A DNA stretch of 64,000 nt from Castor canadensis (GCF_047511655.1 NC_133390.1:90093583-90157582), one strand, 5' to 3'. Counted from the stretch's first letter, positions 1 through 11,935 are shown. Numbers and translations are program-made. The notes: generated by a model not told the origin, from the letters alone.

Positions 1-930
1 TGTTTCTTTGAAAAGATAAATAATATTGACAAACCTTAACCAAACTAACCAAAAGAGAGAGGGAGAAGACCCAAATTAATAAAATTAGAGAAGACAAAGG
101 GGATATCACAACAAACACCAATGAAATTCAGAGGATCATTAGGCAACGCTTGGAAAATTCATATGGGAGCACAAAAGACCCCTAACAGTCAAAGCAATCC
201 TGAGCAACAAGGGCAATGCTGGGGGTATCACAATACCTAACTTCAAATACCTAACTACAGAGAGCCATAATAACAAAAACAATATGGTACTGGCACATAA
301 ACAGATACATAGACCAATGGAATAGAATAGAAGATCCATAAATAAGCCCACACAGCTAAAGTCATCTGATTTTCAACAAAGTTGCCAAAAACATATGCTA
401 AAAAAAAAAGCCTCTTCAAGAAATGATGCTGGCAAACAGGACATCCAGAAGTAAACTGAAACTAGAGCTCCATCTTTTTTCCTATAAAAAAATTCAAAAT
501 AGATTAAAGATCTTAATATAACATCTTAAACTTATGTAGTACAGGAAAATACATGACAATATAGGCATAGACAGTGACTTTCTGAATAGAACACCAAGTG
601 TTTAGGAAATAAGAGCGGGATTTAACAAATGGAATTACATAGAACTAAAAAGCTTCTAGACACCAAAGAAAACAATAACCAGAATGAAGAGACAGCTCAC
701 AGAATAGGAGAATATCTTTGTAAGCTATTCATTCAACAAAGGATTGATATCCAGAATATACAAAGAGTTCAAAAAAATAAGCAACAAAAGAACAAATAGT
801 ACAATGAATAAATGGACAAATGTATTGAATAGACAATTTTTAAAAGAAAAAGTGTAAGTGGCTAATAAATATGTGAAGAAATGCTTAATATCTTTAGACA
901 TAAAGGAATGCAAATCAAAATAATATTGAC

Positions 931-1119
931 AGCTGAGTGCTGGTAGCTCATACCTGTAATCCTAGCTACCTGGGAAGCTGAGATCAGGGGGATTGTGATT
1001 CAAGGCAAAAATAACCAGGGCAAAATGGACAGAGGTATGGCTCAAGTGGTAGAGTGCCTGCTTTGCAAATGTGAAACCCTGAGTTCAAACCTCAGTCCCA
1101 CCAAAAACAAAAAACAAAG
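931..1119 (+). repeat. Composite B1/ID-type SINE
   Basis: A B1-like head ('gtaatcctagctacctggga') is joined to an ID-like tail ('ggctcaagtggtagagtgcc ... gagttcaaac') and an A-rich end that grades into a short CA run. It is inserted in the first L1 copy. Confidence 0.8.
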
Positions 1120-1646
1120 CACACACACACACACTGAGATTTCATCTCAACCCAGTCAGAATGTCTATCATCAAGACATCATCAACAAACAACAATAAAT
1201 GTTGGAGAATGCAGGGAGGGAGAAAGGGAAATTTTATACACTGTTGGTGTCAATGTAAATTAGTGTAGCCACTACAGAAGTCAGAATAGAGGTTCTTCAA
1301 AAAAACAAAATTAGAACTACCATATGATCCTGCTATATTATTCTTTTGCATATATTGAAAAGAATGGAATTCTACATATGATGGAGATACCTGCACACCC
1401 ATGTTTATAATAGCCACACTATGTTCATCATCAACTGATGAGCAGATAAAAAAGTGTGGTTTGTGGACACCATGGAATATTATTCCACCATAAAGAAGAA
1501 TGAAATTATGTTTTTTCTGGGAAAATGGATGTGACTGGAAATCATCAGGTTAAGCCAAATAAACTATACTGACAAAAATAAATATTGCATGATTGCATGT
1601 TCTTTCTCACATGTGAAAAGTAAACTTAAAAAAAAAAAAAAAAGAA

Positions 1647-1710
1647 TGCTGGAGGCATAGCTCAAGTGGTAGATTGCCTGCCTAGCAAGTGTGAGGTCCT
1701 GAGTTTAAAG
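1647..1710 (+). repeat. ID-like tRNA-derived SINE
   Basis: Contains the pol III A-box-like 'tagctcaagtggtagattgc' and the B-box-like 'gagtttaaa' end. It sits directly after an A-run at 1,628-1,643 inside the L1 3' region. Confidence 0.75.
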
Positions 1711-2903
1711 GGAAAGGAAAAGAAAAAAGAAAAGAAAGAAATTCAAAAAGTAAAAAGGAATGGTGCAAGTGTAAAACTGGGGAGGGAGTATTTGGAAGTG
1801 GAGCTCAATGGGAGGGGGAAGGTAAAGGGAAAGATTAAGGGGGTGAAGATGATGGAAGTACTTAATTTGCATGTGTGAAAATTGAATAATGAAATTCATT
1901 AAAATTTTTTAAGGGGGGAGGATGGGAAATAAAGTAATAGAAGGGGTGAATTTGATCAAAGTACATTATATGCATATATGGAAATATCACAATGAAACAA
2001 ACTCCTTTGCACAACTAATCTATACAAATAAAAAAAAAACTATAAATGTAAATAACCTTAATTCTTCAATCAAAAGACATAGACTGGCTGAATGGATTTT
2101 TTAAAAAAAATTTCCAAGACACAACTGTGTGCTGTCTACAAGAAACACATCTCACTGTCAAAGACACACAAAGGCTAAAAGTGAAAGGATGGAAGGTGAT
2201 ACTCCAAGCAAAGAGAATCCAAGGGTAGGCAGTAGTGGCTATACTCATATCTCAGAAACCAGATTTTAAGGCAAAATTAGAAAGTTTAAAGAAGGCCACT
2301 AGAAATTAATAAAGGAAAGAATCCATCAAGAAAATAAAGCAATTGTAAATATAAATGCAATTAATGCTCATGCACCCAATTTCATAAAATAAAAACTACT
2401 GAATATAAAGGTCCAGAGAGGTCCAGATACAATAATAGTGGGATAGATAGAGCATCCAGACACAATATCAACAAACAACCACAAAATTAAACTGAGCCAT
2501 CAATCAAATGGACTTAGCAGACACTTATAGAATATTTCATACAATCGCTGTGGAATACACATTATCCTCCACAGCCCATGGAACTTTCTCCAAAATAGAT
2601 CATGTTTTAGGCTGTGAAACAAGTCTTAACAAATACTAAAAAACTGAAATAATTTCTGGTATCTTACCAAATCACAGTGGAATAAAATTTGAAATCAATA
2701 GCAAAAGAAAGTACAAAAACCATACAAACACATCAAGATTGAAAAATGAACTTTTGAGTGATTAGTGAGTCATTAAAGAAATCAGAGAGAAATTAAAATT
2801 TCCCAGAATCAAATGAAACAAAAAACCAGAATCTTTGGGAATACAACAAAGGCAATTCTAAGAGGGAAGTTTATAGCTATGAGTGCCTACATTTAAAAAA
2901 AAA

Positions 2904-3055
2904 TCAGGGGCAGTCAATCATGTCACTGCATGCCTGCCTTCTCAGCACTCAGGAGACTGAGACAGGGGGATCACAAGTTTCAGGCCAACCTAGGCTACAC
3001 AGCAAGTTTAATGAAAGCCTGGGCTACATGGTGAGACCCTGTCCCCCACAAAAGA
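2904..3055 (+). repeat. B1-like SINE
   Basis: Recognised by 'ctcagcactcaggagactga', 'aggccaacctaggctacac' and an A-rich end after 'gagaccctgtccccc'. Inserted in L1 ORF2. Confidence 0.7.
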
Positions 3056-3287
3056 AATCAGGTCTTAAATAAATAATCTAATGATGCACCTCAAGTATTG
3101 GAAAAGTAATAACAATTTAAACCCCAAATAGTAGACAGAAATAATAAAGATAAAAATAATAATTTTTTCAGGGGAAAAAGTTAATGGCATAGAAAGTAAA
3201 ATAACAATAGAATCAATGAAATAAAGAGTTTTTTCTTTGAATAGAGAAGATTAACAAAACTTTAGCTAAACTAACCAAAATAAAAAG

Positions 3288-3425
3288 AAGGCCTAGGGGA
3301 CTTTGTTCCCATTTCCTGCATGGGGAACAGGAAATGTTTCTTTCTCTCTGCTCTCCTCCCCACAACATCTCCATTCTTTATTCTGTTATACTGAAGTAAA
3401 TCCTTGCTAAAACTTTCAATAAAAA
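3288..3425 (+). other. Short non-L1 insert, possibly a retroposed transcript end
   Basis: Within L1 ORF2 a roughly 135-bp stretch has no L1 character. It is pyrimidine-rich ('ctttctctctgctctcctcc') and ends in 'cttgctaaaactttcaataa' followed by an A-rich run. An AATAAA just before an A-run fits the 3' end of a reverse-transcribed RNA or an LTR R/U5 piece. A purine-rich string occurs on both sides, but I cannot prove a target duplication. Confidence 0.35.
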
Positions 3426-5330
3426 AAGAAATAGAAAAAGAAAATCCAAATAAAATTAGAGATGAAAGAGGGGATATCACAACAGATACCACTCAAATCC
3501 AAAGGAACACAGGGGAATAGTTTTAAACATATTGCAATAAATTTAAAAAATCTAGAATAAATAAATTTATAGATATATATGATTTACTAAATTGAACCAA
3601 AGGATATAAACAACTTAAATAGGCATGTAATGAGTAATGAATTGAAGCCAGTCACCCAACAACAACAACAACAAAAAAAACACTTAAGACTGAACAGATT
3701 CACTGCTGAATTGTAGCAGACCTTTAAGGAAGAGCTAATACCAATGATCCTCAAACTATTCCATATAATAGAAAGGGAAGGAATGACTTCAGACTCATTC
3801 TACAATGCCAGTAGTACCTGATACCAAACCAGATATGGAAACAACAAGAAATAAAACTATAGACCAATTTACTTGATTAACACATATGTAAAAATCCCCA
3901 AAATACCTCCAAACCAAATTCAACAACACATTAAAAAGATCATATACCATGATCAAGTTGGTTTCATTGCATGGATGCCAGAGTGGTTTGACATATGCAA
4001 ATCCATAAATATAATACAGCACATAAACAGAATCAAGGACAAAAATTATATTACTTTCTCAATAGATGCAGAAAAATCCTTTAGCAAAATTTAAAATCTC
4101 TTCATGATAAGAGCTCTGAAGAAAGTAAAAATACAAGGATCAAACATCAACAAAATGAAGTGTATATATGACAAACCTATGGCCAATATTGAATGAGTAA
4201 AATCTGAAAGCATTTCCTTTAAAATCTGAAACAAGGGAAGGGGGTCTACTCCCCCTACTCTTATTCAGTATAGTACTTGAATTTTTAGAGCAATAAGGCA
4301 AGAAAAAGAAATAAAAGCAATACAAATAGGATAGAAAACAAATTATATCTCTTTGAAGACTATAAGATCCTATACTTAAAAAACCTAAAAATTCTACCAG
4401 AAAACTCAGATCTGATAAACACTTTCAGTGAAGTAAAAGCACACACAAATCAGTAGCTTTTCTTATACCAATACTAAAGAGTGGAAAAAGAATTCAGGAA
4501 ATAATTGTAGTCACAATAGCCTAAAAAAAAAAAATACTGGGATAAACTTAACTGAGAGGTGAAAGACCTCTACAGTGAAAACTATAAAACACTAACGAAA
4601 CTGAAGACACTCGAAGATGGAATCTCCTACATCCATGGATCATCAGAATATTGTGAAAATGGCTATACTATTCAAAGCAATCTATAGAGTCAATGCACTC
4701 CCATCAAATTCCAATGACATTCTTCTCAGCGATAGAAAATTCAATCCTAAAATTCATATGGAAGCACAATACAAAAATCAATTCAAAATGGATCAAAGTA
4801 CTTAATGTAGGACCAGAAAGTTTGAAATTACTGGAGAAAATGCAGGGAAAACACTTCAGAATATAGGCACAGGCAATGATTTTCTGAATAGGACTCTAAT
4901 AGCTCAAGAAATAATGGAAAGAATTGACAAATTAGACTATATCAAATTAAAAAGCTTCTTCATAGCAAAGGATAATATTACCTGAGTGAAGAGACAACCT
5001 ACAGAATAGGAGAAAATCTTAACAGCTATTCTTCAGACAGGGGATTAATATCCAGAATATATAAAGAACTGAAAAAAGTAAACACCAAAAGAACAAACAT
5101 TTTGATCAATAAATTGGCAACTGAACAGATTGTTCTCAAAAGAAAAAGTAAAAATAGTGATTAAATATGTGAAAAAAATGATAAACTTTACTAGCCATCA
5201 GGGAAATGCAAATCAAAACAGTATTGATTAGAGTAATGGCTGCCCTCAAGAAAATAATACATGCTAAGGAGGAAGAGAGGTAAAAAGGAACCCTGTACAC
5301 TATGGTGTGTAGGAAAGTAAATTAGTGCAG

Positions 5331-5694
5331 TTTACAGTCTGTGATCAGAAGGCTTCCAAATTCTTTGTGTCCTGTGGGGAAGAATCCATCATGAGACACG
5401 TGGGTATAAATGGAGTTTATTAAAAGTTAGGGAAGGGAAATACAAAGGGAGAATGTTGGGGCCCAGATGGAATCTGGAGGCTGAGAGAGTGTGTGTCTTC
5501 TCCAGGTGCTTTTAAAACCTATGCTAATCTATGGGAAGGGAGGAACCAGGTGATTCCCATCCAATAATCAATGACTGGGGAGGCACATGGGTGGTTCCAG
5601 CCAGGTGAGAGTGGTTCCCGACTCAAAGCATGGTTAATCTGACATGTGATATTTTTTATGAGTCCCGAACTTTTCCTAATCTTAGCCTGCCTCA
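5331..5694 (-). repeat. 3' LTR of the 5.3-10.2 kb element
   Basis: Matches 9,836-10,211 block by block, including 'ggagtttattaaaagttagg' and 'gcatggttaatctga'. The minus-strand polyadenylation signal AATAAA is at 5,417-5,422. It appears to lack about 11 bp at its left end compared with the other LTR, between two 'cag' copies. It begins TG (minus strand, at 5,694) next to a mildly purine-rich stretch that could be the polypurine tract. Confidence 0.75.
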
Positions 5695-7992
5695 AATTGC
5701 CCCTGAGAGAAAACACCCTGAAAAAAATATTTTTGAGGTTGCTGAGGGACTGGAGTTCTCTTTTCTTCTGAATCTGCTTCGAGCCGACAAGGGGCAGCAG
5801 ACCCTACCTACCATGGGTAATTGTCTCTACCATTTCTTTCCCTTGGGCTCATTTGGACACAAGTGTCTGAATTATTGTCCAGCACAGTCAAGGTTCCTCA
5901 TGGAGACCTGGGCTGCTCATGGAGATCTCGTTCATCTGTAGAGATCAATAGCCCTGTTGCCTCATGATTTGGGTCCTAGAGGCTTTTATCCTGGAAGAGA
6001 TAAATCTGGTGTAGAAGGCATGTTCTGAACATAAACATTGATAGGAGCAGCAGGAGGGGCCCTGCCAGGTGTGGCAGGAAGAATAAAGAATCTAACTTTT
6101 CATTTTGAGAAGTGATAAAGAGTCTTATGGCTGCTTTTCCTATAGGTGTTTACACCTGTAGCTATTTTTTAGCCCTTAGATGGCCATTTGTCTAGACTGT
6201 CACTGTAATGGGCAGTTAATGACTGATTGTTTGGGGTAATATCTGTGTTATAGGCCAGGTGTACTTGGGGGGGCAGGTTCCAGTCCAATTAGAGGGTAAA
6301 CATTAATAGGAGTCAGTTCTGTACAGAAAGAAGACTCATAGTGTCCCTAAGCAGAAGTTAGGTACCATTGAAAGTTATATTGCCTTTGCTTAAACAGAAG
6401 GCCTTGGCCAAAGACATGAGCTTGTCTTTTGCCAGAAACCCAGAAGGCTTAAATATTAGAGCTCATGTGTAAGAGCCCCCTTTATAAATCTCTCAGCTTT
6501 GGTTACTTTTAGAGGTCTGGCATAATTGACTCCATCTGTATCTGGAGAAGTCCCCTATTTGTGCAATCCTTTTGAACTGTCTCAAGTGGCTGAACATCAC
6601 TTGTTCCTTTGAGAAGTTGGAATATGCTGACTGCTCAGGGGTTGTGTCTTCTTAAACTGTTTCTCTGAATAGTTGTCTCTGAAGATTTTGCCAATTTGGC
6701 AGTTTTGTCACACAGAGCAGGAGTAGCTTCTCCTGGAAGGTTGTAGCTTCTTCCAGAAGTCAGACTGTGTTCCACAGAGGAAGGGGAGTAATATATCAAA
6801 TAGATCAGATGTCAGTGCCAATGCGACCTTTCTGGCCAAATCAAGCAACAAAGAGATTTATTTTTAAAATGGCTCTTAGGCTAGGCTTAATTAAATCTAA
6901 TTGTCCCATAGGGGATGTACTGACAACTTAAATTGCAGTAAAATGTCAGCAGACAACAATAGTTATTATAAAAATAAATAGCAAAAATAGTTACAAAGTT
7001 TTTACAAGGAAAATACAAACTGACCACAATACTTAAGAATGTCTGTCCTGGTTAATAGATAAGCACTTGTCAGAGTCATTTTTCATGGGCTTGCTTGTAA
7101 ATGCTCCTGAAGGATCAGAACTATAATGACAAAACTTAAAGGAACCATGGTTAATTTAGCAATTAATATAACAGTATAGCATTACTAAACCCCTCTTATT
7201 ACAATTGGGAACAAATGCACAAATTTGTAAAAGAAGTTAAGATTCTAGCTTGGTATAGTACTTTCTTATAACTATTTTAGAAGGCTTATATACTTGAAGA
7301 ACAGAAAGACACCTACCATATAAAGAGCCAGTAGCATCATCACAGTTTAAACCATGAATTTTGGTTAGGTAAAATAACTAGTGGTTGTCAGTACTGGCAA
7401 TACAATACTGATAATTAAAAGCCCTAAATTTTCTAATGGTTAAGGGAAGGGAGTGTCAGTAATTTTAAATAGCCCCTTCTTTAATGTTCAATTGCATATT
7501 AAACAAAGTTTATCTAGCGAATGCCAAATAAACCAATATTTATCCTATGAATGGATGTCAGATAAACAAATGTTTATTTGACAAACAGATATTAGGCCTA
7601 AATAGCAGAACTTTTAGCACTTATCATAAAGAGTAGAAATGTCAAACACCTTATTAGATAGAATGTAACTTAGATAAAAGAACTATAGCTGTTTATATGC
7701 ATACACTTCTAACTCTATAAACAATTTTATGACATTTAGATACAAGTATGAGACACCAGCAGTACTGGAATCATTTTCGCAGTGTTACCAGAAAAATAGC
7801 TTATAATTTTTGCACCTAGCAAGAGACTAATTTTCAAAAGGGCTATGTGAAGAGCTTGTCATCTCTTTTTTGTCAGCAGGATCAAAGCACTCCCAGTATT
7901 TAAGGATAGAGCCAAGTGAATATGTTGGCTTCCCCTATGCTGGCTGATGGAAAGAGAGAGGGAAAGGAAAGGAAAATTTACCCCTTAAGAGA

Positions 7993-8188
7993 GAGAACCA
8001 GCTGGATGCTGGTGACTCGTGCCTGTAATCCTAGTTACTCAGGAGGCAGAGATCAGGAGGATTGCAGTTTGAAGCCAGCCTGGGTTGGCTATCCTATCAC
8101 ACTCCACAAGAGCCTATCTTATCACAAAAAAGGGCTGGTGGAGTAACTCAAGGTGTAGGACCTGAGTTCAAGCCCCAGTACCACAAAC
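7993..8188 (+). repeat. Composite B1/ID-type SINE
   Basis: Nearly full composite: 'cctgtaatcctagttactca', then a linker 'tcacaaaaaagggctggtgg', then the ID-like tail ending 'caagccccagtaccac'. It runs straight into an (AG)n tract. Confidence 0.85.
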
Positions 8189-8211
8189 AGAGAGAGAGAG
8201 AGAGAGAGAGA
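8189..8211. repeat. (AG)n microsatellite at a SINE tail
   Basis: About eleven AG units directly after the SINE end. Confidence 0.9.
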
Positions 8212-9835
8212 ACTATTCTCCTAAGGGTCAGTCTCTCCACCCCTGCATGAAGGCTCCAGAATGAAATTCCCTATGCTGGCTGGTGGAGAGAGAGGGGAAG
8301 GGAAGGAGGAAGATTACCCTTTGAGAAGAGTGAGATCAGTCCAAGCTCCTCAAGGTGTCCCTCTAATATCTTGGAAGCCTCAGGTACAGGTCCTCTAGAC
8401 CTGGCTTGCCTAAAAAGGCCTCCAGCAGATGTCTCTGTACAAACAAGTTGGGGGGGTACCCCAACTTTCTACCATTCTTCAAAGGACCAGTCTCTTAGAA
8501 TCCTGCATGAAGTTTCCTAAATGGGATGCTGACCATGAAAGCCAACCCAACTCTTAGAGCATCAGAACTGTTATACACTGGGCAAAGAGGCTGATACCAA
8601 AAACTACATGTAAAATGAGAGGATAAAAATATAACGGAAGACAATTTGTTGAGTGTTAAAAGGGAAACATCTTAATGTGAACTTCTGTAGTACAGAATTA
8701 ACTTCCAAATCCAAATCATACCAAGGTAAGCTTGGCTGATGCAAGTTAGGAGTCAATAATGGGGAAACAGTATCTCAGTGCAAGAAAATTGAATAGTTTT
8801 GGAGCATTAGGACAAGTGGCAATAGAAAATCCTTATGGGGGAACAAGTACATTTAAAAAAAAGATAATACTGAAACAAAATTAATGTCACAAATCTAGGA
8901 AATCACCCCAGGGGTCAAAAAGAACCCAAAACTAAGAGTTTCTTTAACTTTAAAACCACCCCATTGCTCTCACTCTAGAGACAATCTGCCCTTAGTCTGT
9001 TGAAATCACACTCCCTTCTCAACAAACTTCACTGTCACTTTTACTGACTCTTCTGCTGGAGGAAAGAAGCGAGGAAAACCTTCAAGGCCATTTCTCCAGT
9101 AGCACCTTTGAAGGTAGTTTAAGGCCTGGGGCCAGTCGGGTGGGGTATGCCCCCATTCGCCCTCCAGGACCCCACCAGTGACCCATAGTACTGGACAGGT
9201 TCTGGTGGGAGATGGGCAGAGAGGAACCAGCCCAAGTGCCAGGGGAGACAGCTGTCATGGCTGATGTGCCATGGCTAGTATGCCTCCTGGGCCACATGGC
9301 TGCCTGGGCCCAGGGTGTCAGAGAGGGAGGAGAAAGACAGGAGAAGGGAGGAGAAGAGAAAGGGGCACAGGGGTTTTAAGGTGGCCTGCCCTGGCGGGGG
9401 CGGGGTGGGGTGGGGGGGACCCATGGGAAGCAGGAACTTCTATGTGAGTGCTCTCTACAAACTCTAAGTGGTGGGGGTAGTGCACATTCGGTGGGCAGAC
9501 ACCACTGGATCTCGGGACCACCTGCCCCACAGTTGACCTGTGGGCCTCAGAAGGAGCCCCATGTGTTGGGCAGACACCACTGGGTACTGCGTCTCCCAGG
9601 TGCATTTCCACTCACCTGAGTGCAACCCTGCTGCACCACTCACCAACAGTCCTTTATATGGGGTGAACAAAGCTGTCTCTCTTGGACCTTGCATCTCTTA
9701 GCTATATTTCCTGAGGGCAGAGCTTGCCTGTTCCCCTTGCTGTGCAGAAGTAAGAAAAGAAAAGAGAGTAAAAGTGACCCTCTGAGGTGCAGGGTCTGGG
9801 GACTCACCATTTTTCCTGGCTGGCTTCGTCACAAA

Positions 9836-10211
9836 TGTTAACAGTGCGGGTGCAGTCTGTGATCAGACTTCCAAATTCTTTGTGTCCCACAGGGAAGGTG
9901 CCATCACAGGACACATGGGTGTAAATGGAGTTTATTAAAAGTTAGGGAAGGGAAATACAAAGGGGAGCATGGTGGGCCCAGGTGGAATCTGGAGGCCAGG
10001 AGAGCATGTTTCTCTTTTCCAGGTGCCTTTAAAACCTACCCTAACCCATGGGCACAGAGGAACCAGGTGATTTCCACATAATACTCAATGACTGGGGAAA
10101 GGCATGGTCAGTTCCCAGCCAGGTGAGGCAGTCCCTGAGTCAGAGCATGGTTAATCTGAGATGTAATATTTTTTTTGATTCCTGAACTTTCCCTAGTCTT
10201 AGCGTGCCTCA
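9836..10211 (-). repeat. 5' LTR of the 5.3-10.2 kb element
   Basis: Direct copy of 5,331-5,694, with AATAAA (minus strand) at 9,931-9,936. Reading the minus strand it starts TGAGGC at 10,211 and ends near AACA at 9,836. L1 sequence resumes immediately to its right. Confidence 0.75.
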
Positions 10212-10579
10212 CAGCCACAATGGAAATCAGTATAGAGGCTCCTCAAGAAACTAAAAATAGAACTATCATATGATTCTGCTACAGCACTCTTAGGTATATA
10301 CCTGAAGAAATATAAGCATACACTAGAGGTAACTGCACACCCGTGTTTATTGTGGCACTGCTATTCACAATATCCAAGTTATGGAATTGCCTTAGGTGCC
10401 CATCATGAATGAAAGGATACAGAAAATGGAGTATTATTCAGCCATAAAGAAGAATTCAATTATGTCATTTGCAGAAAAATGGATGGAACTGGAGATCATC
10501 ATGTTAAATGAAATAAGCTAGAATTAGACAAAAATTGTGTTTTCTCTTATATGCAGAATCTATATTTTAAAAGACAAAT
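10212..10579 (+). mobile_element. LINE-1 fragment (right part of the interrupted copy)
   Basis: Continues the L1 broken at 5,330: 'gccacaatggaaatcagtat', 'gtgtttattgtggcactgct', then 'gccataaagaagaattcaat' near the end of ORF2. It stops at a SINE near 10,580. Confidence 0.8.
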
Positions 10580-10903
10580 CCAGGGATGAGTGTGGTGGTA
10601 CACAGCTGTAATCTCAGCCACTTGGAAGGTGGAAATAGGGAAGATCATATTTTGAGACCAGCTAGGGCAGAAAGTTAGTGAGACCTCCATCTCAACAAAT
10701 AAGCTAGGCATGGCACATGCCTGTAATCTCAGCTACTCAGCAAGCATAGATATGAAGATCACAGTCTGAGACTGTCCCGGCAAAAGAATGTTAGACCCTA
10801 CCTAAAAAATAACAAAAGCAAAACAGGGCTGAGGTATGGCTCAAGTGGTAGAACACTTGCCTAGCAAGAGGCTCTGAGATCAAACCCTACTACTACCAAA
10901 ATA
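10580..10903 (+). repeat. Three-unit composite SINE (B1-B1-ID)
   Basis: Two B1-like units in tandem ('gctgtaatctcagccacttg', then 'gcctgtaatctcagctactc') are followed by an ID-like unit ('atggctcaagtggtagaaca'). This is one unit longer than the usual composite here. Confidence 0.75.
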
Positions 10904-10933
10904 AAAAATTAAGTAAATAAAACACAAAATGCA

Positions 10934-11034
10934 TGAGGGCTGGTGGAGCTGCTCAAATGGTAGAGCACCTGCCTAGCAAGTGTGAGGCCCTGAGTTCAAA
11001 CCCCAGTACCATTAAAAAAAAAGAAAAGAAAAAA
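10934..11034 (+). repeat. ID-like SINE
   Basis: Well preserved: 'ctgcctagcaagtgtgaggc' then 'gagttcaaaccccagtacca' and an A-rich tail. Confidence 0.85.
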
Positions 11035-11133
11035 AGTAGGAAGGAAAAGAAGAAAGTAGTTTTGTAAACATTGGAGCTAGTGAGAATTTTGTAAGCAAGA
11101 CAGATAGCTATGTATATAAAAAATTTGAAGATT

Positions 11134-11282
11134 CCTTTTTTTTTTTTAAGACAGATCTTACTATTGTAGCTCAGGCTGTCCTCCAACTTGTCCTCAAATC
11201 CAAGCTGGCATGGAACTCACAATCCTCCTGATGTGGCCTCCCAAGTGCTGGGACCAAAGGTGTGCACCACCTCATCCAGTTA
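11134..11282 (-). repeat. B1-like SINE, reverse
   Basis: Starts with a T-run (reverse A-tail) and contains 'cctcccaagtgctgggacca' and 'gtgcaccacctcatccag', the reverse of a B1 head. Confidence 0.8.
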
Positions 11283-11370
11283 AATTAGAAATTTTCTATT
11301 CAACAATAGACAACAACAACTGATGACATACTGGGAACCTATCTTTTGTATCCAATAAAGTCAATATTTA

Positions 11371-11455
11371 AGGCCTATGGGTAGAGCTAGTGGTGATATG
11401 TGTCCTTAGTATGTCCTTAGCAAGGCCTGGGGCTCAATCCCCAGCACTAAAAATA
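11371..11455 (+). repeat. ID-like SINE, diverged
   Basis: Weak A-box region and a clear end, 'ggggctcaatccccagcact', with an A-rich tail. Confidence 0.6.
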
Positions 11456-11481
11456 AACAACTTCAATATTTACAATTTATG

Positions 11482-11692
11482 GGGCCAGACAAGGTGGTGT
11501 ACACCTATAATTCCATTACTCTAGAAGGAGAGGAAGATCGCAGTTCAAAGCCAGCCTGGGAAAAGTAATGGGAGTCCCAATCTGAAGAACAAACTAAAAG
11601 CAGAAAGGGCTGGGGGCATAACTCAGAAGGTAGAGTCCTTGCCTAACAAGCTTGAGGCCCTGAGTTCAGTCACCAGTAACTGCAGAAAAACC
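11482..11692 (+). repeat. Composite B1/ID-type SINE
   Basis: B1-like head ('acacctataattccattact') joined to an ID-like tail ('ggggcataactcagaaggta'). Confidence 0.75.
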
Positions 11693-11697
11693 AATGT

Positions 11698-11775
11698 ATG
11701 GGTTGGGGATATAGCTCAGTGGTACAGTGCTTACCCAGCATGTACAAATCCTTGTTTTCCATCTTCAACATCACA
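11698..11775 (+). repeat. ID-like SINE
   Basis: Contains 'ggggatatagctcagtggta', a typical pol III A-box region, and a diverged 3' part. Confidence 0.7.
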
Positions 11776-11811
11776 TTTTTTTTAAAAAAGAAGGGAAACT
11801 TATATTGAACT

Positions 11812-11935
11812 TCTTCAGGCATGGTGGCCCACACCTGTAACCCCAGCACTTGGTAAACTGAGGCAAGAGGCTTGCAAGTTTGAGGCTGGCCTGGGCTAGC
11901 AAAACCCTGTCTCAAAAAACAAACAAAAACAAACA
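11812..11935 (+). repeat. B1-like SINE
   Basis: 'caggcatggtggcccacacc', 'gtaaccccagcacttggtaa' and 'aaaaccctgtctcaaaaaac' are the classic B1/Alu blocks. Confidence 0.85.

Larger units (their letters stand above)
1..2037 (+). mobile_element. LINE-1 fragment, 3' end of ORF2 plus 3'UTR
   Basis: The sequence runs from the C-terminal part of L1 ORF2 (typical blocks such as 'catatgggagcacaaaagac' and the later 'atggaatattattccacc') into an L1 3'UTR that includes a G-rich tract near 1,912-1,925 and an A-tail near 2,028-2,038. No open ORF2 survives; stops occur in every frame. Two SINEs have inserted (931-1,119 and 1,647-1,710). The start lies outside the window, so the full length of the copy is unknown. 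The assignment rests on recognisable L1 sequence, not on an alignment. Confidence 0.8.
2046..5330 (+). mobile_element. LINE-1 fragment, ORF2 (left part)
   Basis: A second, 5'-truncated L1 copy. It enters in the endonuclease part of ORF2 ('LQETHLTVKDTQ'-like translation near 2,120-2,170) and continues through reverse transcriptase, where the plus-strand frame near 4,065-4,093 reads DAEKSFSKI, a form of the L1 RT block. Frameshifts and stops are frequent, so it is dead. It is broken at about 5,330 by an LTR element, and its remaining 3' part continues at about 10,212. A SINE (2,904-3,055) and a short foreign segment (about 3,288-3,425) are also inserted. Confidence 0.8.
5695..9835 (-). other. 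Internal region of the LTR element, no ORFs recognised
   Basis: About 4.1 kb of AT-rich DNA (5.7-8.9 kb), then a GC-rich part (9.08-9.80 kb) next to the 5' LTR. None of its short ORFs resembles a retroviral protein. The GC-rich part holds an imperfect internal repeat ('gtgggcagacaccactgg' near 9,498 and 'gggcagacaccactgggta' near 9,570). On the minus strand the first bases after the 5' LTR (about 9,816-9,835) resemble a tRNA-Phe-type primer site only weakly. A composite SINE is nested at 7,993-8,188. Confidence 0.5.
5331..10211 (-). mobile_element. Non-coding LTR retrotransposon (ERV-like) inserted in L1
   Basis: Two direct copies of one roughly 360-380 bp LTR flank about 4.1 kb of internal DNA. 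The LTRs bound a foreign block inside L1, whose sequence stops at 5,330 ('aaattagtgcag') and resumes at about 10,212 ('cagccacaatggaaatcag'). Both LTRs carry AATAAA and a TATA-like TTTTAAAAG when read on the minus strand, so the element is transcribed right to left. I found no Gag, protease, RT, integrase or Env motifs inside. It therefore looks like a non-autonomous element, or one whose coding region was replaced. The exact 5' LTR edge is uncertain. Confidence 0.7.

Noticed and set aside
9318-9611. 97-codon and neighbouring ORFs in the GC-rich part of the LTR element
   Set aside because: Overlapping frames on both strands with no retroviral or host domain. The composition suggests leader DNA.
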